Part shown: one piece after another, positions 22,740 through 33,860 of the stretch | Layout of the letters: each line of letters starts with the position of its first letter | How positions within the stretch are numbered: the first letter of the stretch is position 1 | From: Cephalotus follicularis | Taxonomy: Eukaryota > Streptophyta > Magnoliopsida > Oxalidales > Cephalotaceae | Assembly: GCA_001972305.1 (NCBI GenBank) | Contig: BDDD01001767.1 | Span: 62,001-126,000, forward strand | Reading direction: 5' to 3' | Length of the DNA stretch: 64,000 bases | Program-made: the position numbers and the translations under genes | The notes under the pieces: generated by a model | What the model was told of the DNA's origin: nothing | Databases searched by the model: none | The model's input: the letters and a program-made list of their open reading frames with translations, nothing else

Positions 22740-23640
22740 TTGTTGTAAGTTGTACAAATTCAAGATGTCAATAAAATTGAATTTTTCACACAAAGAAAGC
22801 ATGTTCAAGATTACAAGTTCCGAGTTTGCAAGGGACCGGAGGCCCAATGTTCATATCCTTAAACCTCTGAACAGCCACCGATCAGTTCCCTCAATCAAGA
22901 AGCTTTAATACAAGTTTGTCTGACCAAGATCCCAATGGAGCAATCAGAGCAGGCCTTGATACAGGACCCGACCTCTCTAAGTCTCACGAAGACGCAAAAC
23001 TCCTAAGAGAGTAAACAATTATAGGCTAATGGTCTCAAACAAACTGATGTCTCAAATCAACAAAGATTCATTCCAAGGAGCACCAAAGACTCCTTCCGAG
23101 GAGCGCTAAAGACTCCCATCAGAGGAGCACCTAAAAGTACATCTACGAAAGACTCCTAAGTGAGCAAAGTTAAAAAGACTTCAAAAGAAGCAATAAGTCT
23201 CCCAAGGGAGCAAACACTGGTCGGCATTTTTCTGTCCGACCTGACCAATATCATGTCTTGAGAGACGAATCCATAAGAACTCGTAACAATCAAGTTCGTT
23301 GGACTGAGTACTTTGAAACAAGTGTCCCAATAAGGACTGCAAGCTCAAAAGACCTGATCAGGAAATGTTCGACCAAATGAGATCCTGCTCGACAAACCCA
23401 TAAGAACTTGTCCGAGCAGACCTAAAACTTGACCTACGAACACTTAAGAACTCGTAAAGATCAAGTCTCTATGCCTAAGCACTTTTTATACAAAGTGTCC
23501 AATGGGGACTAGAAAGCTTAGGTAGCTCGGTCTGAAAACTGTAAGATCACAATGTAAAAAGTCTATAAGTTAGACTAAGCTAAAGTTCCTAAGGGGAATT
23601 ATAATGCTCAAATGAAGCACAAGTCAGGTTCTATTACTAA
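22740..23640 (+). repeat. Element B 3' non-coding region with degenerate repeats
   Basis: No gene here. Short repeats of the type AAAGACTCC...GAGGAGC recur at about 23050-23210. A longer unit of about 80 bp appears twice (about 23271-23350 and 23442-23520), recognisable by TAAGAACTCGTAA, AGATCAAGT or ACAATCAAGT, and AAGTGTCC. Rapidly diverging 3' repeats are common in Tat elements. Confidence 0.6.
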
Positions 23641-23999
23641 CACTAAATTATCCCAAGGGAATTGTAAGTATTCGAGTAAAGCCCAAGCATGCAAAGCAAA
23701 AATAAAGAAGATACACAGTGATGTTGAAAGCTCTTTTTATTAATGCTTGGGGAAAAGTACAAGTTACATTCGCAAAAAGAAAGAAAACACAAAGTCACAA
23801 AACTAGGGCTTTGGGAGAGAGGGCTCTTGTTCGTCCACCGAAAAAGGAGCAGCAAAGGGTTCCGATGCAGGAGGCTGAGGAGCATCAAGCTCTGAGGAAT
23901 GAGGTAGGGAAGAAGTGTCCGCAGCAGGATCAGAAGGCAAGATAACCATATCCGAGACCCAGTCTTTTGTTCTTCTCCTTCTTCCTGAGCCAGTCGAGC

Positions 24000-26225
24000 C
24001 TCCTCTTCTAAGGCAAGTTCAGCTTCTTCCTCGTCTGCCTCGATGCCCTCAGGATAGAAGTAGAAGTTGTGAGCAGTCGGGAAAAAAATCACCTAGGACA
24101 AAGGAACCTCGGGGTGAAGAGCAAAGACCCAATTCCGACAAGAGTAGAAGCCCCGACGGAAGTACTCAGCAAATTCCTTGAATACTTCCTCGTCAAAATC
24201 CGAGGAAGCCTTGTAGTCCTCCACATAAGCTTCCATCATTGTTTAAAGTTCATCTAAAGACTTGAACTCATCGAGGGCCTTGTCCACTATTTTTTTTTTA
24301 CCCGAGCTTCCTCCCTATCCTAATATGATTAGAACTTTATATCCAGCCCTCGGTAGAGTTCACCAACCCACACAAATTCCTTTTCGACCTTCACCCTCTC
24401 CGCCCTTTCTTTCTCCAAAGCCTCAACGGCCTGCTGCTTCTCTTCAACAATGGACTCTTGAGCCCTCAACACCTTCTCCAACTGGGTCTTAGCTGAGTCG
24501 GCAGTTTCCTTGAGCTCGGCCATCTCCTCCCTCAGCTGATCATTCTGCTCCAGGATTCTACTGAAGTTTTCCACCATCAGCTCAGCATCATTCAGAGCCT
24601 GCCAGATAAAAACAAGTGTTAGGAGAAAAACAAGTATTATGATCGCAAGGAAACAGAAAAGACACTACTTACCCTAATATTGCTCCAAAGGCAATGGTTG
24701 ATCAGCACCTCATTAGTCCAGCCCTTCCTAGCCAGGAGCTCGAACAGAATGATGAATAGCCGGCTAAGCTCCAAGGGGACCCCAGGAGAGTTCAAATTCA
24801 AGTCAGAGCTGCCCAACGCATCCAGCTCGTCTAACATCTTGTCGGTGTCCCGGGGAGCGCCGAGCCGCATCCGATCCCGCTTGCCCGCTGTAGGGGTTTT
24901 GTCCCCTCGGCCAAGGGAAGATCCCACAACGTCTTTCCCTCATTTGTGTTTCTTTTTCAAAGGGGTGGGAAGAGCAGCGGGGAGATATTCCTCCATAAGC
25001 CGCTTGCCTGTGTCCTTTTTGGCAGCGACAGTGGTGACAGACCTCCCCTTGGCCTCAGGAGCTTTATCTCTCTGCTTCGTTCCCTCGGCCTCGGGAGCTA
25101 TATCTTTCTGTTTTGCTCCCTCGGTTGCAGCTGGCTTTCTCCTCTCCTTGCTGACCTTTATCATGTCGTTCACATTGCGCCAAGGACCCATTGCTGCAAG
25201 GAATCACAAGAGACAAAGAATCAAAATCATAGCAAAAAGTAGTAAGTAAATGAAAGAGATTTGGAAATTAAAAGTGGAGGAGACGAAGACTTTATACAGC
25301 TTTCTTTCTCGGTCATGGGTTGAGCCTCTGGTTCATCCCGGATGTTATCAACTTTCTCTCTCTATATACCAAAGGGAATGTTTTCCTCATCGTCCAGTCA
25401 GAACCGCCGACCAGGCGTCATACTAATACCATGCCGATAGAGACAATCCTCCCATACGGTGCGGTTCACTTCCTCGGGCTCCAGAGCTGAGAGCCTCGCC
25501 AGGTCACCCCTCTAGGGAATAGTCAGATCTGACCTCTTATTGAGGCGTTGGACATCCAATGAGTCTGACCAAGGGCAAGGGGTAAACCCGGGGAGGTTCC
25601 AGACTAAGAAATACCGCCTTCTCCAACCCTTGACGGATTTCGTGGGATCCACTAGTAGCTTTTTTGTCAGCCCAGGATGGGATTTGAAGTAATATCCACA
25701 TTTGCCAGGGGAGACGGCCAAAATGTGGAATTCTTTGAAGAGCCCCACCGTAGCCTCCGCCTCAGCTTCAAGACACTTCACCAAAAATCCTATGATGAAG
25801 GCTCAAGATTGCGGCTAGAACATTGAGGGATGGATTTTGAAGTACCTCAAGACCGCAATGGCAAAGGATGGAATTGGGAGCCTAGGGCCATGCTTCAGAG
25901 CGTCCAAAAACATCAGGAAGAGACCGGGTATGCTCCCAGTGACCTCCCTCAGATCATTGGGGAGCGAATAATACAAGCTTTCTGGGAAGCTATATCCCTC
26001 AGCCAGTTTTTTCAATTTGTCGGGGCCAAGAACGCTCGCTTCGAAGTGAATTCTAAAAATTTCAACCCTCACCTTGGCGGGGGTGACATTAGGAGCACAC
26101 GTGGCCGTAGCTGCCATATTCTCCTTGACGCCAAGAGGACGATTGGCAAGAGTCACATCTCCTACAAGGCGGCTCTCCACATCTGGGTCGTTATCTTGTC
26201 TGGAGGTTTGCTTGGTCCTACCCAT
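24000..26225 (-). pseudogene. Antisense gene of Element B (aORF), spliced; putative-gypsy-type-transposon (PF04195-like) protein
   Basis: The minus strand opens MGRTKQTSRQDNDPD at 26225, closely resembling the histone H3 tail. Then come GLFLMFLDALKHGPRLPIPSF, AVLRYFKIHPSMF, GFLVKCLEAEAEATVGLF and KLLVDPTKSVKGWRRRYFLV, the pattern of the plant PF04195 family. Canonical introns fit at 25297-25194 (GTATAA...TTGCAG) and 24672-24599 (GTAAGT...GGCAG). Both join in frame (KES/SMGPWRNVND; SNIR/ALNDAEL). Exon 3 encodes a coiled coil (QNDQLREEMAELKETADS) and an acidic end (EADEEEAELALEEEARL). Stops TAG and TGA after HPSMF and others elsewhere show decay. Its role in the element is unknown. Confidence 0.75.
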
Positions 26226-26730
26226 TTGGGATCTTTAGAGAGAGAGAGAGAGATAAGATGAACAGGCTAAGAAAAACCCTAAGGAAGACCGGACGATTTT
26301 TCAAAAATATATAAAACCAGAAAAGAGCCTCACCGAAAATTCTCGAAGAAGAATAGGAGAGAAACTGATTGCAAATCTAAGGATATCAAGAATAAGAAAA
26401 TCAAGAGCTCTAGGGATTCAAGGAAGCGTAAAGAGACTTCCCTAGGAAGACAACATCTTTTAAAGGGCAAGAGATTATTTTCAAGCCGTTGGATCCCAGC
26501 AGGAATTAATGGTTGAGATCAAACCGTTAAATCAGATGAAGAGGCATTGTGCGGCACTTGAAGAGTCGCGAGCATTACGAACGCTTGCCCTGCCACTTTA
26601 AAGTTCAAAATGAATGTGGGCTAAACAATTGAAGCCCAATAACCTGAACAGGCTCAACGAACAGAGCGCATCAAAACCCTGCTTAGAAGTAAGTCAGGCC
26701 GCAAATGGTCTTCTCCCTCTGACTAGCCTA
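26226..26730 (-). promoter_or_regulatory. Upstream region of the antisense gene (own promoter and 5'UTR intron, inferred)
   Basis: Minus strand: a TATA-like CCCTTTAAAAG at about 26455, a pyrimidine-rich leader, a possible 5'UTR splice donor TTTCG/GTGAGG (about 26335), then a CT-rich leader just before the ATG. The same order appears before the second copy (34730-34971), which supports a conserved promoter and leader rather than chance. Confidence 0.5.
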
Positions 26731-26754
26731 GAAAAAGAAGACCAGGGAGGCATA
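26731..26754 (+). other. Polypurine tract of Element B
   Basis: The purine-rich GAAAAAGAAGACCAGGGAGG followed by CATA abuts the 3' LTR start at 26755. A reverse-complement counterpart stands beside the Element C LTR. Confidence 0.8.
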
Positions 26755-27256
26755 TGATATGGAAAAAATTCTAATCATAAATAGTGCCATGTGTCCTCGG
26801 ACAGACGAACCAGGTGTCCTCCAGAGCCAAACACACGTGGTCGGGTGTTACAAAATTGAAAGAATAACGCATCATAACATTCAATCATGAAATCATGTGG
26901 AGAATCAGGGAAATGGCGACATACTCTGCATTTTCTTAGGGGAACGCGAATCATCTCCAAAAGTCAAGCAAGGCAGTTACAACCAGCTCTATAAATACAA
27001 GAATCAAAGACATAACACAGGTCCGCCATTTTTATACACACAAAGAATCTTTGTATTGTTTTTTCTTGCTTTTTATGACTTAAGTATCGAAGAGTTCCCG
27101 GGAGTAAACTCTCCTCGACCTACGATTCGTTTGCTCTCTTTCTGCACGTAAGGCAATCAAACACCAACCCAATCACCATTCTTGGGGCATCAACAACATT
27201 TCCTCTACAAATTAAAACCCTGGGGTAATGTTGAGAAACTGATTTATGTATCAACA
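26755..27256 (+). repeat. Element B 3' LTR (502 bp)
   Basis: Same ends and content as 13819-14326 with scattered substitutions. It is followed by ATATG, the right duplicated target site, and then host sequence leading to the FRS gene. Confidence 0.92.
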
Positions 27257-27261
27257 ATATG

Positions 27262-27633
27262 CTAGATCAACGATCCACATTGTATGTTAACAGGCTTATA
27301 TAACACAATAATAAACATGGGGTTCACTCTAAAAATACATAGTTAAAATATGAAATTATTAGATAATGGTATCTTTTTTGATGATCGGTTATTTTATGAT
27401 TTATATTATATTTGTGAGTAATATTGTTTAACTCCCTGTGAAATATCTCGTATATTATCATGTATTTTTAATCATGAGTTAATTGAAAAATACTTTGAAT
27501 ATACAAACATATAAGACGATTATTATTTATTAAGAGAAAGTACTTTTTGAATCATGTTTCAAATATAAAGAAATATTTTTCTAAATGTATGCCAAACATA
27601 GAGAAATACACTGTTTTTTTAGTTCAATAAAAA
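27262..27633 (+). promoter_or_regulatory. Likely proximal promoter of the FRS gene
   Basis: A/T-rich host DNA between the Element B insertion and the probable 5'UTR exon. It contains CTTATATAACAC at about 27295-27306 and CAATAAAAA near 27625, but I cannot assign a transcription start. Less than 400 bp of original upstream sequence separates the retrotransposon from the gene. Confidence 0.45.
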
Positions 27634-27696
27634 TCTCTCTCTCTCTGGAGTCTGGAATCTCTGTGTGTGTGCAAGCGCAGTGCAGAATATGCAAGG
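27634..27696 (+). other. Probable 5'UTR exon of the FRS gene, followed by intron 27697-28613
   Basis: A CT-rich leader ends at a strong donor (GCAAGG/GTAAGG). A pyrimidine-rich acceptor (CTTCTATTTTCAG) lies at 28601-28613, 54 bp upstream of the ATG. Removing this 917-bp intron gives a short uninterrupted leader. The exon start is arbitrary, because no start signal is visible. Confidence 0.55.
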
Positions 27697-28667
27697 GTAA
27701 GGCGTAACTTAATCTCTGTCTCTGAATCTAATATTTACTTTTTACCATTGAAACCATTCATTTGACACGCTCTTTCATTTCCTTCTATATTACCTCTTTT
27801 TGGTTACTCATTACCTAAAAAATATAATTAAATGATAAACGACATGCCTGCTTTTTAATTTTCCTATTTCTTTTGAATTTTAGGAATTAGTTATCTTCAC
27901 CATTTTATTTTGATGTTAAGAGCTTCTGTGGGTTTGAATTGGAGATTGGTTAATCTTTAAAAATGGGCTGTGAAAACCTCTTTTACTTCAACAAATTTTG
28001 TTTTTGTCGCTTTTTTGGAAATTTTTGAACTTCTGGGGTAGCAGGTCCGATGTAAATTTAAAATAATGCTATTTCTTCCTAATGATTTGATACTTATTAA
28101 TGCATGCCATATATGTGTCATTTTTTTTAATAAATAGCACATCATTCGGGACACAAATTCGGTATAAAAATTCCGGATAAAAAGCATTACTCCTAAATTT
28201 ATCATGCCTTCGCATTCTTCTTTTTTTTTTTTTTACAGTCTATGAAGCGATGAAGGACATTTATATGTTTGGGGAATCGATTGAACATCCTTATATAAAT
28301 GCATTTACATCAATAGTTTGCATGGTGTGCAGAAATTTTCATGAGTTAGAGCTAGAATTAAACCTAGATTTTTTTACTATTGTGTGAGTGAGTTTGACTC
28401 TGGACTTGCTATCTGATGAATATGATAAGCATTTTATCCATTTCCTGTAAAAGATATTTTTAATATGGATGAAGCTTTTATTTATATGTTTTGATTGTAG
28501 GCAGTATATTCAGTAGTAAACATGAATAGTGCACTATCCTTGCTAGAATAGTTTCTGAGACAATATGCATTTTAACTTTGCTCCCTTAACTACTGATTTA
28601 CTTCTATTTTCAGGTGTTATTAGTAAACTGATCTTTTCTCCCGAGTAAATCCTATATTTTTTTTTCC

Positions 28668-31600
28668 ATGGAGATAGATCTTGAACTTTCTTCACATGAA
28701 CAGAAGTTAGATACGGGATCAGATAAAGATGCTGATATCATGGATAGTGCAGATGCGCTGCATGTTGAGGAAGAAGATGAAACTTCTCCAACAACCAGTG
28801 AACATGTTGAGGAAGACTGTGAACCCAATGTGAATGAAAGTGTTACTAGTGATGTGGTTCAGGTAGACGTGAAACCTGTTGGAGGGAATGCTGTTATTAA
28901 TGGGGCCTTTTGTGAACCCCAAAATGGTTTGGAATTCGAAACAAAGGAGGATGCATATTCTTTTTACAGAGAATATGCTCGTTCTGTGGGATTCGGTATT
29001 ACAATAAAAGCCAGCCGCCGTTCAAAAAAATCTGGAAAATTTATTGATGTGAAAATTGCATGTTCTAGATTCGGGAGCAAGCGTGAGTCAAACACAACCG
29101 TGGGTCCTCGATCATGCATAAAGACGAACTGCAAGGCTGGTATGCACATGAAAAGGAGGCAAGATGGAAAGTGGATTATTTATAGTGTAATAAAGGAACA
29201 TAATCATGAGATATGTCCGGATGACATCTATCATGCTATCAGGGGACGGTACAAGCAATCTGGTGTAGTGACATGTCAGAAGAAAAGTCTGCAGTTGGCT
29301 CTAGATGAGGGAGATGTGCTGCAGATGCTTGACCTCTTTATGTGTATGCAGGATGAGTATCCTAACTTCTTTTACGCAATTGATTTTGACAATGAAAAGC
29401 AAGTGAGAAGTGTTTTCTGGGTGGATGCTAAAGGTAGACATGACTACAACAATTTCTGTGATGTAGTCTTCTTTGATACTTTTTATGTTAGAAACAAATA
29501 TAAGGTCCCTTATGCTCCTTTTATTGGAATTAATCATCATTTCCAGTTTATATTACTTGGTTGTGCACTGATTGGGGAGGAGACCACATCAGCTTTGGTT
29601 TGGTTGATGCGAACATGGCTTAAAGCAGTTGGTAGCCAAGCTCCAAGAGTGATCATTACTGATCAAGATAATTTCTTGAAAGAAGCTGTTACAGATGTGT
29701 TTCCTCATACACGACATTGCTTTTGTTTATGGCATATATTAAACAAAATTCCAGAAAGTTTGGGTTGCATGATTGATCAACCTGATTACTTTATGGGAAA
29801 ATTTAACAAATGCATCTATCAGTCTTGGACGGAGGAACAGTTTGAAAAAAGATGGTGGAAGATGGTTGATAAATTTGAACTAAAGGACAATAAATGGGTT
29901 CAGTCATTGTATGAAGATCGCAGAAAGTGGGCCCCAACTTATATGCAGGGTATGTGTTTAGCTGGAATGTCTACATCTGAGCGTTCTGGAAGTATCAACT
30001 CTTTCTTTGATAAGTATATAAGTAGGGAAGATACATTTAAAGAGTTTATTAAACAGTATAGAGCATTTACTCAAGATAGAAATGAATTGGAAGCAAAGGC
30101 TGAATTTGAGGCACGAAACAAGCAACCTGCTTTGAGATCTCTATCTGCTCTTGAGAAGCAGCTGTCCTTTGTCTATACAGATGCAGTATTCAAGAAGTTT
30201 CAGGTTGAGATTTTGGGAGTAGTTTCTTGTCATTTGCAAAAAGAAAGTGAAGATGAGGCAACTGTTATTTTTCGAGTTGATGATTTTGCAGAGCATCAGA
30301 ATTTCTTTGTGGCTTGGAAGGAAGCAGAGTCAGAAATTTGTTGTTTATGTCGTTCATTTGAATACAGAGGTTTTCTTTGTAAACATGCAATACTTGTTCT
30401 TCAGATGTCTGGGGTTTCCGACATCCCATCCTGTTATATATTAAAACGTTGGACAAAAGATGCAAAAATTGGGCAAAACAGCAGTCAAACATCTAGCAAG
30501 CATCATTATAGGGTGCAACGTTTCAACGATCTATGTAAACACGCTATCAAATTGGGTGAAGAAGGATCTTTATCCCAAGAAGCATATAATATTGCAGTCC
30601 AGGCATTAGAAGAAGCCTTGGAACATTGTGTGGACAGCAACAATTCTGGTAGGGCTATATTGGAGCCCAACATTTTGGCTGTCCGTAGCTTTCCGAACGA
30701 TGATGAACAGAATCATGGCAACAGGGTGTCCAAATCATCCAAGAAGAAGATGTATAAGAAAAGAAAGGTTAGCTGAAACTTGATTTCTAACGTGCGGAAG
30801 CCGTACCTATGACCATCACTATTAAATTAATATTTGGTAACTGAGATAGATTTCATTTATCTACCGTAGGCATGCTCAGAACAAGAGGGAACAACGATCA
30901 GGTCGCAAGACAACTTGCAGCAGATGGTTTGCCATATTTTACTCTTAATTCTCTTACAACAGCTTATATGAATATGTGCTATAACTCACATCACAGATAT
31001 AAAAATATGCTTCATTGTGGATTTATGTATATGTAGGAACAAATGAACTCAAGAGCACACAACATTGGTAATTGTTATGTTCCTCAACACGACATGCATG
31101 GGACAGTAAGAAAATATCTTATGCCTAACCATGAGTTATTCAAGATATTTGTTTACACATTACATGTTATTGCTTGCACTAATATTTGAAATTGAGGGTT
31201 TCTTTCTTTTTGTCAGTTGGGTTTTTGTATATTTTGTGTAGGAAATAGGTAATAGAACACAAACTATTGATGGTTATTATGGTTCGCAGCAGAGTATGCT
31301 AGGGGTGGTATGGATTTTATGCTCCTCACTACAACATTTAAGTTAATGAATACAAATTGCATGTTTAAGACATTGATGGTTAAGCATTTTTATTGTAGGC
31401 ACAATTGGAATCCATTTCTCCTCTCCGTGATGCTTACTTTAGTGATCAGCCTAATCACCCGCGTGCACATGGGGCTGGTGTTGTTCTTGTAAACTGGCAG
31501 TGATAATTTTGCATTACACTGTAATAATAGTATAAGGCATCTACTAGTTTTGACATTATGTTTTCGTTTATGTGTAGGGACAGTTGCATTCCGTGCCAAT

Positions 31601-32072
31601 GCGTGTTAATCACTATGGGACCCAACAGAGTATCCAGGGAGTGGTACCAGATTCTAAGATTATTTTTATTAATTTAGGATCAGTTTGGTTTTACATACTA
31701 TAGAATTGAGAAATGATCCAGGGTTATTTTTTGTTTACGTACAGCTTGGTTTCACGGGACCAACTATACTTGGCTGTTTTGACATTCCGGACAGTTTGCA
31801 ATATATGGTATGTTTATTTTTATGGCAATAATAAAAAAGAGTGGAGACGGAAAAGGAGTGTTAGGACCCCATGAGACTCCATTCAGGATGTGCACTTTTG
31901 CTAAGTGCATAATTATTTCTAAGTTCAATATTATTATTACTTTTATTGTTATGTTTGAGCAAATTTCAGATACATAATGGGTTTATCGACTCTTCCACAG
32001 GAACAGTCTGTAGCCTCCACACAGTATCAGGATACTGCATCAAAGCTATGTGATAAGCGACTCTCCGAGTAG
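28668..32072 (+). CDS. FRS: FAR1-RELATED SEQUENCE protein (FAR1/FHY3 family), eight coding exons
   Basis: A transposase-derived transcriptional regulator, nuclear by family. Coding exons: 28668-30767, 30870-30926, 31037-31105, 31242-31307, 31399-31488, 31578-31643, 31745-31807, 32001-32072. Every intron is GT-AG and phase 0, giving about 860 residues, near FAR1/FHY3 length. Unspliced, the first exon runs two codons into intron 1 and stops at 30776 (702 residues). Domains: acidic N-terminus (1-85); FAR1 DNA-binding domain 88-181 with a Cys/His zinc site (C132, C155, H178, H180); MULE transposase domain about 265-361 (FFDTFY, ITDQD, HCFCLWHI); SWIM zinc finger 559-573 (CLC...CKH); basic KKKMYKKRK at 692-700, a likely nuclear signal. 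The tail exons carry repeated Tyr/Gln motifs. The reading is fully open. FRS4 or FRS2 is the likeliest subgroup, but the exact member is not certain. Confidence 0.93.
30870..32072 (+). other. FRS: Array of short 3' coding exons of the FRS gene
   Basis: Seven exons of 57-90 bp encode a tail with a recurring unit. Exon 4 has IDGYYGSQQSMLGV, exon 6 VNHYGTQQSIQGV, exon 3 NCYVPQHDMHGT and exon 5 AYFSDQPNH. Exons 3-7 mostly start with (E/G/A)Q(L/M)-x-S or a variant. Each is preceded by a pyrimidine-AG and followed by GT. That every one is phase 0 means any exon can be skipped without a frame change. The last ends CDKRLSE then TAG at 32070-32072. Confidence 0.85.
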
Positions 32073-33188
32073 CTTGAATTAGCTTGCCTGAATACATACT
32101 ACTTAATAGGAATATTGATCGAGCAATTGCCGATTATTCCTTAAAATACTGTTTTGTTGTCTTCCTGTAATTGAGGGATGCTAATGTAAATGCTTCATGT
32201 ATAGACAAGCTATATTTAAAGATGTCTCTAATTTTGCTGTAAAATTATAGATTCTTTATTAATCTCTCTATCAACATTTTTCCTTGATTTCAAAATTGTT
32301 TTACTTTTTTTATTACTACTATTATCCCAATTGTACGTTGATTCATCAATCTTGGTAACTTTCTTGTTGAAATTTCTAAACAATGAAGTTGTGAGGTGAC
32401 CAGCTTTATGCCTTAGTTTGAATTGATTATTGTGGTTTTTATTTCGGGACTGGCTGCTGTATTTTATTGGGCTTTTGTTGATCTTTTGTTTTGAAAATAG
32501 GTGTTCCCTTTGGTGAACAATGACGATGATGGTGTGGAGGTTAATGATGGTAATGGGATTCCGGGGGTTTATGGTTGCTGGTGATGCTAGTAATATTCTC
32601 GTCCTCTTTCTTTAGATACTGATTGGAAAGTACACAAGCGTGAAATTATCATTACAAGTTTGTTAAAATAATAACTAGCTAAAAGTATATATACCGCTAA
32701 TATAATATTAAATAGGATAAATTATAGAACTTTCTAAGGTTTAAATTGATTAACATGTTAATTATATTTTTAAATATTTCAAAAAATCTTCTGACGTTAA
32801 TTTTGTGTTAACTAATGCGTTAAATTTTATATTTTACCATAATACCTTTTTATACAAACAATAACAATTCTTAATCACACTCTCCTCTCACTCTCTCAAC
32901 TCTTATCAAGCAGTAGCGTTAATAGTTCCTGTAGCAACTGGCCTTTCGGTGGACTTTGATTAATGACCCACGGATCAATTAGCCCACGATGAACACTTTG
33001 ATGCGGTGGTGGTGGTGATCAGTCTGCTGCAAGAAATCAAACTCCCTCATGGCTTCTTTGTTCTGGTAGAGAGAAAATGCGGATTTTGGAGGTTAGTGTT
33101 TCTACCGGATGAACTTATGATTGCTATAGGATCTGAGGAATTGATGTCACAATAAATCGGGTACGACATGCGGATCGGTTTTTATAAT
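32073..33188. other. FRS 3' region and non-coding host DNA
   Basis: A/T-rich sequence following the FRS stop, presumably including its 3'UTR and poly(A) site, though I see no strong signal. No ORF, element end or RNA gene was recognised. A short stretch near 32510-32590 has coding-like composition but no supportable frame. Confidence 0.5.
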
Positions 33189-33860
33189 TTCTACAGCCTT
33201 CAAGGACACCAAACCCACCAATGCCGAAGAAAAAACTCCTCTGTGCAACCCCAACAGCCAGAAAATCCACCCCCTACAAACCCCCAAGGCATTTATGCAG
33301 CCTGATTTTGTGGTGAGGCCTCGTGCAAGGCGGCTTTCCGGTGCCCCAATCACTGTTAATCCCCTTTCTCAACCACGTCCACAATCTGTTTGTGGAAATG
33401 TCTCATCCGGCGTCCGACAACCACCAAACTCAAACACTCAACCTCTCTACACCCAATACCCACATACAACCTAATTCTAGCACCCAAAAATGATTCTCAA
33501 ATCGTCCTCATACCCAGGCCTCATCCTATCCCTTCGCACCCTTCACCTAGTCATACCGCTGCCCCTACTGTTTTTGCTGGCCAGGGTGCTAAGGTGTGTG
33601 ATGATGCCTTAGCATCTTGGTTAGCGCCTGGCAACCCCCCAATTTTCCCTCCTATCCTCTCGGTTTCAAGCCTAAACCTGCCCCCACCCTAAACCTTGGC
33701 CAACCACAAAACCAAACCTATCAATTATTGTCACTAGACTTTGTTAATGGAATGAGTAAAATGGGGGCTGAGCTGTGTGAGTGGGGTTTGAGGAAGATAG
33801 GGCTGCGCAGTATGAGTGGGGTGATATCAGTTTGTGTATTTTTTTTTTTTTTTCGTATAT
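33189..33860 (+). pseudogene. Unassigned Pro/Gln/Asn-rich coding-like fragments
   Basis: From 33189 a frame of 95 codons reads TAFKDTKPTNAEEKTPLCNP, later VVRPRARRLSGAPITVNPL, and ends at a TAA (33472). A second stretch (33617-33820) gives QPPNFPSYPLGFKPKPAPT and LLSLDFVNGMSKMGAELCEW before running into poly-T. The frames are not joined by obvious splice sites. I recognise no family. It may be the remains of a host gene or a LINE-like ORF. Confidence 0.3.

Larger units (their letters stand above)
13819..27256 (+). mobile_element. Element B: complete Tat-lineage Ty3/gypsy retrotransposon with antisense gene
   Basis: A 13,438-bp element with LTRs 13819-14326 and 26755-27256, flanked by perfect ATATG duplications (13814-13818, 27257-27261). 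It has a TGGCGCC-type PBS, gag, protease, RT, a first RNase H followed by a second archaeal-type RNase H, integrase, then a 4-kb 3' region with degenerate repeats and an antisense spliced ORF, and a PPT. The dual RNase H and large 3' region are hallmarks of the Tat lineage. Antisense ORFs in this place are known, for example in maize Grande. A 2.7-kb LTR insertion splits gag. Confidence 0.93.

Noticed and set aside
23718-24257. Plus-strand open frames in the Element B 3' region
   Set aside because: They are antisense to the spliced minus-strand gene, which has introns, a coiled coil and a homologous copy in Element C.
25815-26225. A histone H3 gene, suggested by MGRTKQTSRQ
   Set aside because: Only the first ten residues resemble H3. 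The rest lacks the histone fold and follows the PF04195-like pattern within Element B.
32500-32590. Possible additional FRS exon or neighbouring gene start
   Set aside because: No frame of useful length and no splice sites that continue the FRS frame, which already ends in a stop at 32072.
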